64,000 nucleotides of DNA from Synchiropus splendidus (lineage: Eukaryota; Chordata; Actinopteri; Syngnathiformes; Callionymidae). The notes under the pieces are model-generated. The model saw nothing but the letters and a program-made list of their open reading frames with translations, was not told where the DNA came from and ran no database searches. The stretch lies in the NCBI RefSeq assembly GCF_027744825.2, contig NW_026527081.1:213449-277448 (forward strand), given 5' to 3'. The position numbers and the translations under genes are program-made. Position 1 is the stretch's first letter. Every line of letters begins with the position of its first letter. Shown here piece by piece: positions 1 through 13,500 of this stretch.

Positions 1-188
1 ACAAAAACGCTTTTCAGCCTGAGATAAGGTGGGTTTCGGAACGCCAAACATAAAAGTGTTAATAACTTTGGAAAAACACTTCAGACAGTTTAGATTTGAT
101 GTGCAACTACTAGAAAGACCCTTTCTGCTATAGTGGGAGGTTAAAATTTCATGTTCTGAAGCTTCCCTGAAAAGTTATGGCACAATGC
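1..188 (+). repeat. Representative monomer (class 1) with internal dyads
   Basis: First complete unit, used as the reference for in-monomer positions. Class 1 is marked by A at p61 (GTTAATAAC instead of GTTGATAAC), with AC at p1-2, G70, CAGT at p86-89 and A106. Visible structure: a 7-bp inverted repeat AAGTGTT (54-60) / AACACTT (75-81) around a 14-nt loop; a 6-bp inverted repeat AGAAAG (112-117) / CTTTCT (121-126) around ACC; the 8-bp palindrome GAAGCTTC (158-165), which contains the HindIII site; AAAA-CGC-TTTT (4-14); and the symmetric A/T run AAAATTT (143-149). A tracts also lie at 3-7, 52-55, 72-76 and 170-173. The unit start is arbitrary because the array has no visible end. Confidence 0.95.
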
Positions 189-376
189 GTAAAAACGCTT
201 TTCAGCCTGAGATAAGGTGGGTTTCGGAACGCCAAACATAAAAGTGTTAATAACTTTGGAAAAACACTTCAGACAGTTTAGATTTGATGTGCAACTACTA
301 GAAAGACCCTTTCTGCTATAGTGGGAGGTTAAAATTTCATGTTCTGAAGCTTCCCTGAAAAGTTATGGCACAATGC
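189..376 (+). repeat. Monomer 2, class 2 start with class 1 interior (2/1 hybrid)
   Basis: This copy begins GT, the class 2 mark, but has A at p61, the class 1 mark. It is therefore a recombinant of two classes while keeping exactly 188 bp. About 100 of the 341 copies begin GT or GG by hand count. The GT start creates an extra hairpin across the monomer junction: GCGT (187-190), loop AAAA, then ACGC (195-198). Copies beginning AC cannot form it. The preceding monomer ends with A106 and C165, which is unusual before a GT start. Confidence 0.85.
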
Positions 377-3300
377 ACAAAAACGCTTTTCAGCCTGAGA
401 TAAGGTGGGTTTCGGAACGCCAAACATAAAAGTGTTGATAACTTTCGAAAAACACTTCAGAGAGCTTAGATTTGATGTGCACCTACTAGAAAGACCCTTT
501 CTGCTATAGTGGGAGGTTAAAATTTCATGTTCTGAAGCTTTCCTGAAAAGTTATGGCACAATGCACAAAAACGCTTTTCAGCCTGAGATAAGGTGGGTTT
601 CGGAACGCCAAACATAAAAGTGTTGATAACTTTTGAAAAACACTTCAGACAGCTTAGATTTGATGTGCAACTACTAGAAAGACCCTTTCTGCTATAGTGG
701 GAGGTTAAAATTTCATGTTCTGAAGCTTCCCTGAAAAGTTATGGCACAATGCACAAAAACGCTTTTCAGCCTGAGATAAGGTGGGTTTCGGAACGCCAAA
801 CATAAAAGTGTTGATAACTTTTGTAAAACACTTCAGACAGCTTAGATTTGATGTGCAACTACTAGAAAGACCCTTTCTGCTATAGTGGGAGGTTAAAATT
901 TCATGTTCTGAAGCTTCCCTGAAAAGTTATGGCACAATGCACAAAAACGCTTTTCAGCCTGAGATAAGGTGGGTTTCGGAACGCCAAACATAAAAGTGTT
1001 GATAACTTTCGAAAAACACTTCAGACAGCTTAGATTTGATGTGCACCTACTAGAAAGATCCTTTCTGCTATAGTGGGAGGTTAAAATTTCATGTTCTGAA
1101 GCTTCCCTGAAAAGTTATGGCACAATGCGTAAAAACGCTTTTCAGCCTGTGATAAGGTGGGTTTCGGAACGCCAAACATAAAAGTGTTGATAACTTTGGA
1201 AAAACACTTCAGACAGTTTAGATTTGATGTGCAACTACTAGAAAGACCCTTTCTGCTATAGTGGGAGGTTAAAATTTCATGTTCTGAAGCTTCCCTGAAA
1301 AGTTATGGCACAATGCACAAAAACGCTTTTCAGCCTGAGATAAGGTGGGTTTCGGAACTCCAAACATAAAAGTGTTAATAACTTTGGAAAAACACTTCAG
1401 ACAGTTTAGATTTGATGTGCAACTACTAGAAAGACCCTTTCTGCTATAGTGGGAGGTTAAAATTTCATGTTCTGAAGCTTCCCTGAAAAGTTATGGCACA
1501 ATGCACAAAAACGCTTTTCAGCCTGAGATAAGGTGGGTTCCGGAACGCCAAACATAAAAGTGTTAATAACTTTGGAAAAACAATTCAGACAGTTTAGATT
1601 TGATGTGCAACTACTAGAAAGACCCTTTCTGCTATAGTGGGAGGTTAAAATTTCATGTTCTGAAGCTTCCCTGAAAAGTTATGGCACAATGCACAAAAAC
1701 GCTTTTCAGCCTGAGATAAGGTGGGTTTCGGAACGCCAAACATAAAAGTGTTGATAACTTTCGAAAAACACTTCAGACAGCTTAGATTTGATGTGCACCT
1801 ACTAGAAAGACCCTTTCTGCTATAGTGGGAGGTTAAAATTTCATGTTCTGAAGCTTCCCTGAAAAGTTATGGCACAATGCGTAAAAACGCTTTTCAGCCT
1901 GAGATAAGGTGGGTTTCGGAACGCCAAACATAAAAGTGTTGATAACTTTGGAAAAACACTTCAGACAGTTTAGATTTGATGTGCAACTACTAGAAAGACC
2001 CTTTCTGCTATAGTGGGAGGTTAAAATTTCATGTTCTGAAGCTTCCCTGAAAAGTTATGGCACAATGCACAAAAACGCTTTTCAGCCTGAGATAAGGTGG
2101 GTTTCGGAACGCCAAACATAAAAGTGTTAATAACTTTGGAAAAACACTTCAGACAGCTTAGATTTGATGTGCACCTACTAGAAAGACCCTTTCTGCTATA
2201 GTGGGAGGTTAAAATTTCATGTTCTGAAGCTTCCCTGAAAAGTTATGGCACAATGCGTAAAAACGCTTTTCAGCCTGAGATAAGGTGGGTTTCGGAACGC
2301 CAAACATAAAAGTGTTGATAACTTTGGAAAAACACTTCAGACAGTTTAGATTTGATGTGCAACTACTAGAAAGACCCTTTCTGCTATAGTGGGACGTTAA
2401 AATTTCATGTTCTGAAGCTTCCCTGAAAAGTTATGGCACAATGCACAAAAACGCTTTTCAGCCTGAGATAAGGTGGGTTTCGGAACGCCAAACATAAAAG
2501 TGTTAATAACTTTGGAAAAACACTTCAGACAGTTTAGATTTGATGTGCAACTACTAGAAAGACCCTTTCTGCTATAGTGGGAGGTTAAAATTTCATGTTC
2601 TGAAGCTTCCCTGAAAAGTTATGGCACAATGCACAAAAACGCTTTTCAGCCTGAGATAAGGTGGGTTTCGGAACGCCAAACATAAAAGTGTTGATAACTT
2701 TCGAAAAACACTTCAGAGAGCTTAGATTTGATGTGCACCTACTAGAAAGACCCTTTCTGCTATAGTGGGAGGTTAAAATTTCATGTTCTGAAGCTTCCCT
2801 GAAAAGTTATGGCACAATGCGTAAAAACGCTTTTCAGCCTGAGATAAGGTGGGTTTCGGAACGCCAAACATAAAAGTGTTGATAACTTTGGAAAAACACT
2901 TCAGACAGTTTAGATTTGATGTGCAACTACTAGAAAGACCCTTTCTGCTATAGTGGGAGGTTAAAATTTCATGTTCTGAAGCTTTCCTGAAAAGTTATGG
3001 CACAATGCACAAAAACGCTTTTCAGCCTGAGATAAGGTGGGTTTCGGAACGCCAAACATAAAAGTGTTGATAACTTTGGAAAAACACTTCAGACAGTTTA
3101 GATTTGATGTGCAACTACTAGAAAGACCCTTTCTGCTATAGTGGGAGGTTAAAATTTCATGTTCTGAAGCTTCCCTGAAAAGTTATGGCACAATGCACAA
3201 AAACGCTTTTCAGCCTGAGATAAGGTGGGTTTCGGAACGCCAAACATAAAAGTGTTGATAACTTTCGAAAAACACTTCAGAGAGCTTAGATTTGATGTGC

Positions 3301-6300
3301 ACCTACTAGAAAGACCGTTTCTGCTATAGTGGGAGGTTAAAATTTCATGTTCTGAAGCTTCCCTGAAAAGTTATGGCACAATGCGTAAAAACGCTTTTCA
3401 GCCTGAGATAAGGTGGGTTTCGGAACGCCAAACATAAAAGTGTTGATAACTTTGGAAAAACACTTCAGACAGTTTAGATTTGATGTGCAACTACTAGAAA
3501 GACCCTTTCTGCTATAGTGGGAGGTTAAAATTTCATGTTCTGAAGCTTTCCTGAAAAGTTATGGCACAATGCACAAAAACGCTTTTCAGCCTGAGATAAG
3601 GTGGGTTTCGGAACGCCAAACATAAAAGTGTTGATAACTTTTGAAAAACACTTCAGACAGCTTAGATTTGATGTGCAACTACTAGAAAGACCCTTTCTGC
3701 TATAGTGGGAGGTTAAAATGTCATGTTCTGAAGCTTCCCTGAAAAGTTATGGCACAATGCACAAAAACGCTTTTCAGCCTGAGATAAGGTGGGTTTCGGA
3801 ACGCCAAACATAAAAGTGTTGATAACTTTGGAAAAACACTTCAGACAGTTTAGATTTGATGTGCAACTACTAGAAAGACCCTTTCTGCTATAGTGGGAGG
3901 TTAAAATTTCATGTTCTGAAGCTTCCCTGAAAAGTTATGGCACAATGCACAAAAACGCTTTTCAGCCTGAGATAAGGTGGGTTTCGGAACGCCAAACATA
4001 AAAGTGTTGATAACTTTGGAAAAACACTTCAGACAGTTTAGATTTGATGTGCAACTACTAGAAAGACCCTTTCTGCTATAGTGGGAGGTTAAAATTTCAT
4101 GTTCTGAAGCTTCCCTGAAAAGTTATGGCACAATGCACAAAAACGCTTTTCAGCCTGAGATAAGGTGGGTTTCGGAACGCCAAACATAAAAGTGTTGATA
4201 ACTTTCGAAAAACACTTCAGAGAGCTTAGATTTGATGTGCACCTACTAGAAAGACCCTTTCTGCTATAGTGGGAGGTTAAAATTTCATGTTCTGAAGCTT
4301 TCCTGAAAAGTTATGGCACAATGCACAAGAACGCTTTTCAGCCTGAGATAAGGTGGGTTTCGGAACGCCAAACATAAAAGTGTTGATAACTTTCGAAAAA
4401 CACTTCAGAGAGCTTAGATTTGATGTGCACCTACTAGAAAGACCCTTTCTGCTATAGTGGGAGGTTAAAATTTCATGTTCTGAAGCTTTCCTGAAAAGTT
4501 ATGGCACAATGCACAAAAACGCTTTTCAGCCTGAGATAAGGTGGGTTTCGGAACGCCAAACATAAAAGTGTTGATAACTTTCGAAAAACACTTCAGAGAG
4601 CTTAGATTTGATGTGCAACTACTAGAAAGACCCTTTCTGCTATAGTGGGAGGTTAAAATTTCATGTTCTGAAGCTTCCCTGAAAAGTTATGGCACAATGC
4701 ACAAAAACGCTTTTCAGCCTGAGATAAGGTGGGTTTCGGAACGCCAAACATAAAAGTGTTGATAACTTTCGAAAAACACTTCAGACAGCTTAGATTTGAT
4801 GTGCACCTACTAGAAAGACCCTTTCTGCTATAGTGGGAGGTTAAAATTTCATGTTCTGAAGCTTCCCTGAAAAGTTATGGCACAATGCGTAAAAACGCTT
4901 TTCAGCCTGAGATAAGGTGGGTTTCGGAACGCCAAACATAAAAGTGTTGATAACTTTGGAAAAACACTTCAGACAGTTTAGATTTGATGTGCAACTACTA
5001 GAAAGACCCTTTCTGCTATAGTGGGAGGTTAAAATTTCATGTTCTGAAGCTTCCCTGAAAAGTTATGGCACAATGCACAAAAACGCTTTTCAGCCTGAGA
5101 TAAGGTGGGTTTCGGAACGCCAAACATAAAAGTGTTAATAACTTTGGAAAAACACTTCAGACAGTTTAGATTTGATGTGCAACTACTAGAAAGACCCTTT
5201 CTGCTATAGTGGGAGGTTAAAATTTCATGTTCTGAAGCTTCCCTGAAAAGTTATGGCACAATGCACAAAAACGCTTTTCAGCCTGAGATAAGGTGGGTTT
5301 CGGAACGCCAAACATAAAAGTGTTGATAACTTTCGAAAAACACTTCAGAGAGCTTAGATTTGATGTGCACCTACTAGAAAGACCCTTTCTGCTATAGTGG
5401 GAGGTTAAAATTTCATGTTCTGAAGCTTTCCTGAAAAGTTATGGCACAATGCACAAAAACGCTTTTCAGCCTGAGATAAGGTGGGTTTCGGAACGCCAAA
5501 CATAAAAGTGTTGATAACTTTTGAAAAACACTTCAGACAGCTTAGATTTGATGTGCAACTACTAGAAAGACCCTTTCTGCTATAGTGGGAGGTTAAAATT
5601 TCATGTTCTGAAGCTTCCCTGAAAAGTTATGGCACAATGCACAAAAACGCTTTTCAGCCTGAGATAAGGTGGGTTTCGGAACGCCAAACATAAAAGTGTT
5701 GATAACTTTCGAAAAACACTTCAGACAGCTTAGATTTGATGTGCACCTACTAGAAAGACCCTTTCTGCTATAGTGGGAGGTTAAAATTTCATGTTCTGAA
5801 GCTTCCCTGAAAAGTTATGGCACAATGCGTAAAAACGCTTTTCAGCCTGAGATAAGGTGGGTTTCGGAACGCCAAACATAAAAGTGTTGATAACTTTCGA
5901 AAAACACTTCAGACAGTTTAGATTTGATGTGCAACTACTAGAAAGACCCTTTCTGCTATAGTGGGAGGTTAAAATTTCATGTTCTGAAGCTTCCCTGGAA
6001 AGTTATGGCACAATGCACAAAAACGCTTTTCAGCCTGAGATAAGGTGGGTTTCGGAACGCCAAACATAAAAGTGTTAATAACTTTGGAAAAACACTTCAG
6101 ACAGTTTAGATTTGATGTGCAACTACTAGAAAGACCCTTTCTGCTATAGTGGGAGGTTAAAATTTCATGTTCTGAAGCTTCCCTGAAAAGTTATGGCACA
6201 ATGCACAAAAACGCTTTTCAGCCTGAGATAAGGTGGGTTTCGGAACGCCAAACATAAAAGTGTTGATAACTTTCGAAAAACACTTCAGACAGCTTAGATT

Positions 6301-9300
6301 TGATGTGCACCTACTAGAAAGACCCTTTCTGCTATAGTGGGAGGTTAAAATTTCATGTTCTGAAGCTTCCCTGAAAAGTTATGGCACAATGCGTAAAAAC
6401 GCTTTTCAGCCTGAGATAAGGTGGGTTTCGGAACGCCAAACATAAAAGTGTTGATAACTTTGGAAAAACACTTCAGACAGTTTAGATTTGATGTGCAACT
6501 ACTAGAAAGACCCTTTCTGCTATAGTGGGAGGTTAAAATTTCATGTTCTGAAGCTTCCCTGAAAAGTTATGGCACAATGCACAAAAACGCTTTTCAGCCT
6601 GAGATAAGGTGGGTTTCGGAACGCCAAACATAAAAGTGTTAATAACTTTGGAAAAACACTTCAGACAGTTTAGATTTGATGTGCAACTACTAGAAAGACC
6701 CTTTCTGCTATAGTGGGAGGTTGAAATTTCATGTTCTGAAGCTTCCCTGAAAAGTTATGGCACAATGCACAAAAACGCTTTTCAGCCTGAGATAAGGTGG
6801 GTTTCGGAACGCCAAACATAAAAGTGTTGATAACTTTGGAAAAACACTTCAGACAGTTTAGATTTGATGTGCAACTACTAGAAAGACCCTTTCTGCTATA
6901 GTGGGAGGTTAAAATTTCATGTTCTGAAGCTTCCCTGAAAAGTTATGGCACAATGCACAAAAACGCTTTTCAGCCTGAGATAAGGTGGGTTTCGGAACGC
7001 CAAACATAAAAGTGTTGATAACTTTCGAAAAACACTTCAGAGAGCTTAGATTTGATGTGCACCTACTAGAAAGACCCTTTCTGCTATAGTGGGAGGTTAA
7101 AATTTCATGTTCTGAAGCTTCCCTGAAAAGTTATGGCACAATGCGTAAAAACGCTTTTCAGCCTGAGATAAGGTGGGTTTCGGAACGCCAAACATAAAAG
7201 TGTTGATAACTTTGGAAAAACACTTCAGACAGTTTAGATTTGATGTGCAACTACTAGAAAGACCCTTTCTGCTATAGTGGGAGGTTAAAATTTCATGTTC
7301 TGAAGCTTTCCTGAAAAGTTATGGCACAATGCACAAAAACGCTTTTCAGCCTGAGATAAGGTGGGTTTCGGAACGCCAAACATAAAAGTGTTGATAACTT
7401 TCGAAAAACACTTCAGAGAGCTTAGATTTGATGTGCACCTACTAGAAAGACCCTTTCTGCTATAGTGGGAGGTTAAAATTTCATGTTCTGAAGCTTCCCT
7501 GAAAAGTTATGGCACAATGCGTAAAAACGCTTTTCAGCCTGAGATAAGGTGGGTTTCGGAACGCCAAACATAAAAGTGTTGATAACTTTGGAAAAACACT
7601 TCAGACATCTTAGATTTGATGTGCAACTACTAGAAAGACCCTTTCTGCTATAGTGGGAGGTTAAAATTTCATGTTCTGAAGCTTCCCTGAAAAGTTATGG
7701 CACAATGCACAAAAACGCTTTTCAGCCTGAGATAAGGTGGGTTTCGGAACGCCAAACATAAAAGTGTTGATAACTTTCGAAAAACACTTCAGAGAGCTTA
7801 GATTTGATGTGCACCTACTAGAAAGACCCTTTCTGCTATAGTGGGAGGTTAAAATTTCATGTTCTGAAGCTTCCCTGAAAAGTTATGGCACAATGCGTAA
7901 AAACGCTTTTCAGCCTGAGATAAGGTGGGTTTCGGAACGCCAAACATAAAAGTGTTGATAACTTTGGAAAAACACTTCAGACAGTTTAGATTTGATGTGC
8001 ACCTACTAGAAAGACCCTTTCTGCTATAGTGGGAGGTTAAAATTTCATGTTCTGAAGCTTCCCTGAAAAGTTATGGCACAATGCACAAAAACGCTTTTCA
8101 GCCTGAGATAAGGTGGGTTTCGGAACGCCAAACATAAAAGTGTTGATAACTTTCGAAAAACACTTCAGAGAGCTTAGATTTGATGTGCACCTACTAGAAA
8201 GACCCTTTCTGCTATAGTGGGAGGTTAAAATTTCATGTTCTGAAGCTTCCCTGAAAAGTTATGGCACAATGCGTAAAAACGCTTTTCAGCCTGAGATAAG
8301 GTGGGTTTCGGAACGCCAAACATAAAAGTGTTGATAACTTTGGAAAAACACTTCAGACAGTTTAGATTTGATGTGCAACTACTAGAAAGACCCTTTCTGC
8401 TATAGTGGGAGGTTAAAATTTCATGTTCTGAAGCTTTCCTGAAAAGTTATGGCACAATGCACAAAAACGCTTTTCAGCCTGAGATAAGGTGGGTTTCGGA
8501 ACGCCAAACATAAAAGTGTTGATAACTTTTGAAAAACACTTCAGACAGCTTAGATTTGATGTGCAACTACTAGAAAGACCCTTTCTGCTATAGTGGGAGG
8601 TTAAAATTTCATGTTCTGAAGCTTCCCTGAAAAGTTATGGCACAATGCACAAAAACGCTTTTCAGCCTGAGATAAGGTGGGTTTCGGAACGCCAAACATA
8701 AAAGTGTTGATAACTTTGGAAAAACACTTCAGACCGTTTAGATTTGATATGCAACTACTAGAAAGACCCTTTCTGCTATAGTGGGAGGTTAAAATTTCAT
8801 GTTCTGAAGCTTCCCTGAAAAGTTATGGCACAATGCACAAAAACGCTTTTCAGCCTGAGAAAAGGTGGGTTTCGGAACGCCAAACATAAAAGTGTTGATA
8901 ACTTTGGAAAAACACTTCAGACAGCTTAGATTTGATGTGCAACTACTAGAAAGACCCTTTCTGCTATAGTGGGAGGTTAAAATTTCATGTTCTGAAGCTT
9001 CCCTGAAAAGTTATGGCACAATGCACAAAAACGCTTTTCAGCCTGAGATAAGGTGGGTTTCGGAACGCCAAACATAAAAGTGTTGATAACTTTCGAAAAA
9101 CACTTCAGACAGCTTAGATTTGATGTGCACCTACTAGAAAGACCCTTTCTGCTATAGTGGGACGTTAAAATTTCATGTTCTGAAGCTTCCCTGAAAAGTT
9201 ATGGCACAATGCGTAAAAACGCTTTTCAGCCTGAGATAAGGTGGGTTTCGGAACGCCAAACATAAAAGTGTTGATAACTTTGGAAAAACACTTCAGACAT

Positions 9301-10528
9301 CTTAGATTTGATGTGCAACTACTAGAAAGACCCTTTCTGCTATAGTGGGAGGTTAAAATTTCATGTTCTGAAGCTTCCCTGAAAAGTTATGGCACAATGC
9401 ACAAAAACGCTTTTCAGCCTGAGATAAGGTGGGTTTCGGAACGCCAAACATAAAAGTGTTGATAACTTTCGAAAAACACTTCAGAGAGCTTAGATTTGAT
9501 GTGCACCTACTAGAAAGACCCTTTCTGCTATAGTGGGAGGTTAAAATTTCATGTTCTGAAGCTTCCCTGAAAAGTTATGGCACAATGCGTAAAAACGCTT
9601 TTCAGCCTGAGATAAGGTGGGTTTCGGAACGCCAAACATAAAAGTGTTGATAACTTTGGAAAAACACTTCAGACAGTTTAGATTTGATGTGCAACTACTA
9701 GAAAGACCCTTTCTGCTATAGTGGGAGGTTAAAATTTCATGTTCTGAAGCTTTCCTGAAAAGTTATGGCACAATGCACAAAAACGCTTTTCAGCCTGAGA
9801 TAAGGTGGGTTTCGGAACGCCAAACATAAAAGTGTTGATAACTTTTGAAAAACACTTCAGACAGCTTAGATTTGATGTGCAACTACTAGAAAGACCCTTT
9901 CTGCTATAGTGGGAGGTTAAAATTTCATGTTCTGAAGCTTCCCTGAAAAGTTATGGCACAATGCACAAAAACGCTTTTCAGCCTGAGATAAGGTGGGTTT
10001 CGGAACGCCAAACATAAAAGTGTTGATAACTTTGGAAAAACACTTCAGACAGTTTAGATTTGATGTGCAACTACTAGAAAGACCCTTTCTGCTATAGTGG
10101 GAGGTTAAAATTTCATGTTCTGAAGCTTCCCTGAAAAGTTATGGCACAATGCACAAAAACGCTTTTCAGCCTGAGATAAGGTGGGTTTCGGAACGCCAAA
10201 CATAAAAGTGTTGATAACTTTCGAAAAACACTTCAGAGAGCTTAGATTTGATGTGCACCTACTAGAAAGACCCTTTCTGCTATAGTGGGAGGTTAAAATT
10301 TCATGTTCTGAAGCTTCCCTGAAAAGTTATGGCACAATGCGTAAAAACGCTTTTCAGCCTGAGATAAGGTGGGTTTCGGAACGCCAAACATAAAAGTGTT
10401 GATAACTTTGGAAAAACACTTCAGACAGTTTAGATTTGATGTGCAACTACTAGAAAGACCCTTTCTGCTATAGTGGGAGGTTAAAATTTCATGTTCTGAA
10501 GCTTTCCTGAAAAGTTATGGCACAATGC

Positions 10529-13500
10529 ACAAAAACGCTTTTCAGCCTGAGATAAGGTGGGTTTCGGAACGCCAAACATAAAAGTGTTGATAACTTTGGA
10601 AAAACACTTCAGACCGTTTAGATTTGATGTGCAACTACTAGAAAGACCCTTTCTGCTATAGTGGGAGGTTAAAATTTCATGTTCTGAAGCTTCCCTGAAA
10701 AGTTATGGCACAATGCACAAAAACGCTTTTCAGCCTGAGAAAAGGTGGGTTTCGGAACGCCAAACATAAAAGTGTTGATAACTTTGGAAAAACACTTCAG
10801 ACAGTTTAGATTTGATGTGCAACTACTAGAAAGACCCTTTCTGCTATAGTGGGAGGTTAAAATTTCATGTTCTGAAGCTTCCCTGAAAAGTTATGGCACA
10901 ATGCACAAAAACGCTTTTCAGCCTGAGATAAGGTGGGTTTCGGAACGCCAAACATAAAAGTGTTGATAACTTTCGAAAAACACTTCAGACAGCTTAGATT
11001 TGATGTGCACCTACTAGAAAGACCCTTTCTGCTTTAGTGGGAGGTTAAAATTTCATGTTCTGAAGCTTCCCTGAAAAGTTATGGCACAATGCGTAAAAAC
11101 GCTTTTCAGCCTGAGATAAGGTGGGTTTCGGAACGCCAAACATAAAAGTGTTGATAACTTTGGAAAAACATTTCAGACAGTTTAGATTTGATGTGCAACT
11201 ACTAGAAAGACCCTTTCTGCTATAGTGGGAGGTTAAAATTTCATGTTCTGAAGCTTCCCTGAAAAGTTATGGCACAATGCACAAAAACGCTTTTCAGCCT
11301 GAGATAAGGTGGGTTTCGGAACGCCAAACATAAAAGTGTTAATAACTTTGGAAAAACACTTCAGACAGTTTAGATTTGATGTGCAACTACTAGAAAGACC
11401 CTTTCTGCTATAGTGGGAGGTTAAAATTTCATGTTCTGAAGCTTCCCTGAAAAGTTATGGCACAATGCACAAAAACGCTTTTCAGCCTGAGATAAGGTGG
11501 GTTTCGGAACGCCAAACATAAAAGTGTTGATAACTTTCGAAAAACACTTCAGACAGCTTAGATTTGATGTGCACCTACTAGAAAGACCCTTTCTGCTATA
11601 GTGGGAGGTTAAAATTTCATGTTCTGAAGCTTCCCTGAAAAGTTATGGCACAATGCGTAAAAACGCTTTTCAGCCTGAGATAAGGTGGGTTTCGGAACGC
11701 CAAACATAAAAGTGTTGATAACTTTGGAAAAACACTTCAGACAGTTTAGATTTGATGTGCAACTACTAGAAAGACCCTTTCTGCTATAGTGGGAGGTTAA
11801 AATTTCATGTTCTGAAGCTTCCCTGAAAAGTTATGGCACAATGCACAAAAACGCTTTTCAGCCTGAGATAAGGTGGGTTTCGGAACGCCAAACATAAAAG
11901 TGTTAATAACTTTGGAAAAACACTTCAGACAGTTTAGATTTGATGTGCAACTACTAGAAAGACCCTTTCTGCTATAGTGGGAGGTTAAAATTTCATGTTC
12001 TGAAGCTTCCCTGAAAAGTTATGGCACAATGCACAAAAACGCTTTTCAGCCTGAGATAAGGTGGGTTTCGGAACGCCAAACATAAAAGTGTTGATAACTT
12101 TCGAAAAACACTTCAGAGAGCTTAGATTTGATGTGCACCTACTAGAAAGACCCTTTCTGCTATAGTGGGAGGTTAAAATTTCATGTTCTGAAGCTTCCCT
12201 GAAAAGTTATGGCACAATGCGTAAAAACGCTTTTCAGCCTGAGATAAGGTGGGTTTCGGAACGCCAAACATAAAAGTGTTGATAACTTTGGAAAAACACT
12301 TCAGACAGTTTAGATTTGATGTGCAACTACTAGAAAGACCCTTTCTGCTATAGTGGGAGGTTAAAATTTCATGTTCTGAAGCTTTCCTGAAAAGTTATGG
12401 CACAATGCACAAAAACGCTTTTCAGCCTGAGATAAGGTGGGTTTCGGAACGCCAAACATAAAAGTGTTGATAACTTTTGAAAAACACTTCAGACAGCTTA
12501 GATTTGATGTGCAACTACTAGAAAGACCCTTTCTGCTATAGTGGGAGGTTAAAATTTCATGTTCTGAAGCTTCCCTGAAAAGTTATGGCACAATGCACAA
12601 AAACGCTTTTCAGCCTGAGATAAGGTGGGTTTCGGAACGCCAAACATAAAAGTGTTGATAACTTTGGAAAAACACTTCAGACAGTTTAGATTTGATGTGC
12701 AACTACTAGAAAGACCCTTTCTGCTATAGTGGGAGGTTAAAATTTCATGTTCTGAAGCTTCCCTGAAAAGTTATGGCACAATGCACAAAAACGCTTTTCA
12801 GCCTGAGATAAGGTGGGTTTCGGAACGCCAAACATAAAAGTGTTGATAACTTTCGAAAAACACTTCAGAGAGCTTAGATTTGATGTGCACCTACTAGAAA
12901 GACCCTTTCTGCTATAGTGGGAGGTTAAAATTTCATGTTCTGAAGCTTTCCTGAAAAGTTATGGCACAATGCACAAAAACGCTTTTCAGCCTGAGATAAG
13001 GTGGGTTTCGGAACGCCAAACATAAAAGTGTTGATAACTTTCGAAAAACACTTCAGAGAGCTTAGATTTGATGTGCACCTACTAGAAAGACCCTTTCTGC
13101 TATAGTGGGAGGTTAAAATTTCATGTTCTGAAGCTTCCCTGAAAAGTTATGGCACAATGCGTAAAAACGCTTTTCAGCCTGAGATAAGGTGGGTTTCGGA
13201 ACGCCAAACATAAAAGTGTTGATAACTTTGGAAAAACACTTCAGACAGCTTAGATTTGATGTGCAACTACTAGAAAGACCCTTTCTGCTATAGTGGGAGG
13301 TTAAAATTTCATGTTCTGAAGCTTCCCTGAAAAGTTATGGCACAATGCACAAAAACGCTTTTCAGCCTGAGATAAGGTGGGTTTCGGAACGCCAAACATA
13401 AAAGTGTTGATAACTTTCGAAAAACACTTCAGACAGCTTAGATTTGATGTGCACCTACTAGAAAGACCCTTTCTGCTATAGTGGGAGGTTAAAATTTCAT

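Larger units (their letters stand above)
1..1316 (+). repeat. Left flank of array, monomers 1-7
   Basis: Class order is 1, 2/1, 3t, 4, 4, 6, 2. Monomer 5 (753-940) has a private T at p72 of an otherwise class 4 unit. Monomer 6 (941-1128) has T for C at p119 and monomer 7 (1129-1316) reads CCTGTGATAAGG in place of CCTGAGATAAGG. This stretch is not part of the long A/B duplication that starts at 1317: the monomer just before block B (monomer 149) is class 5, while monomer 7 here is class 2. Confidence 0.85.

Noticed and set aside
112..126. Rho-independent terminator-like hairpin (AGAAAG-ACC-CTTTCT)
   Set aside because: The stem is short and AT-rich, with no following T run, and the context is a eukaryotic satellite without genes.
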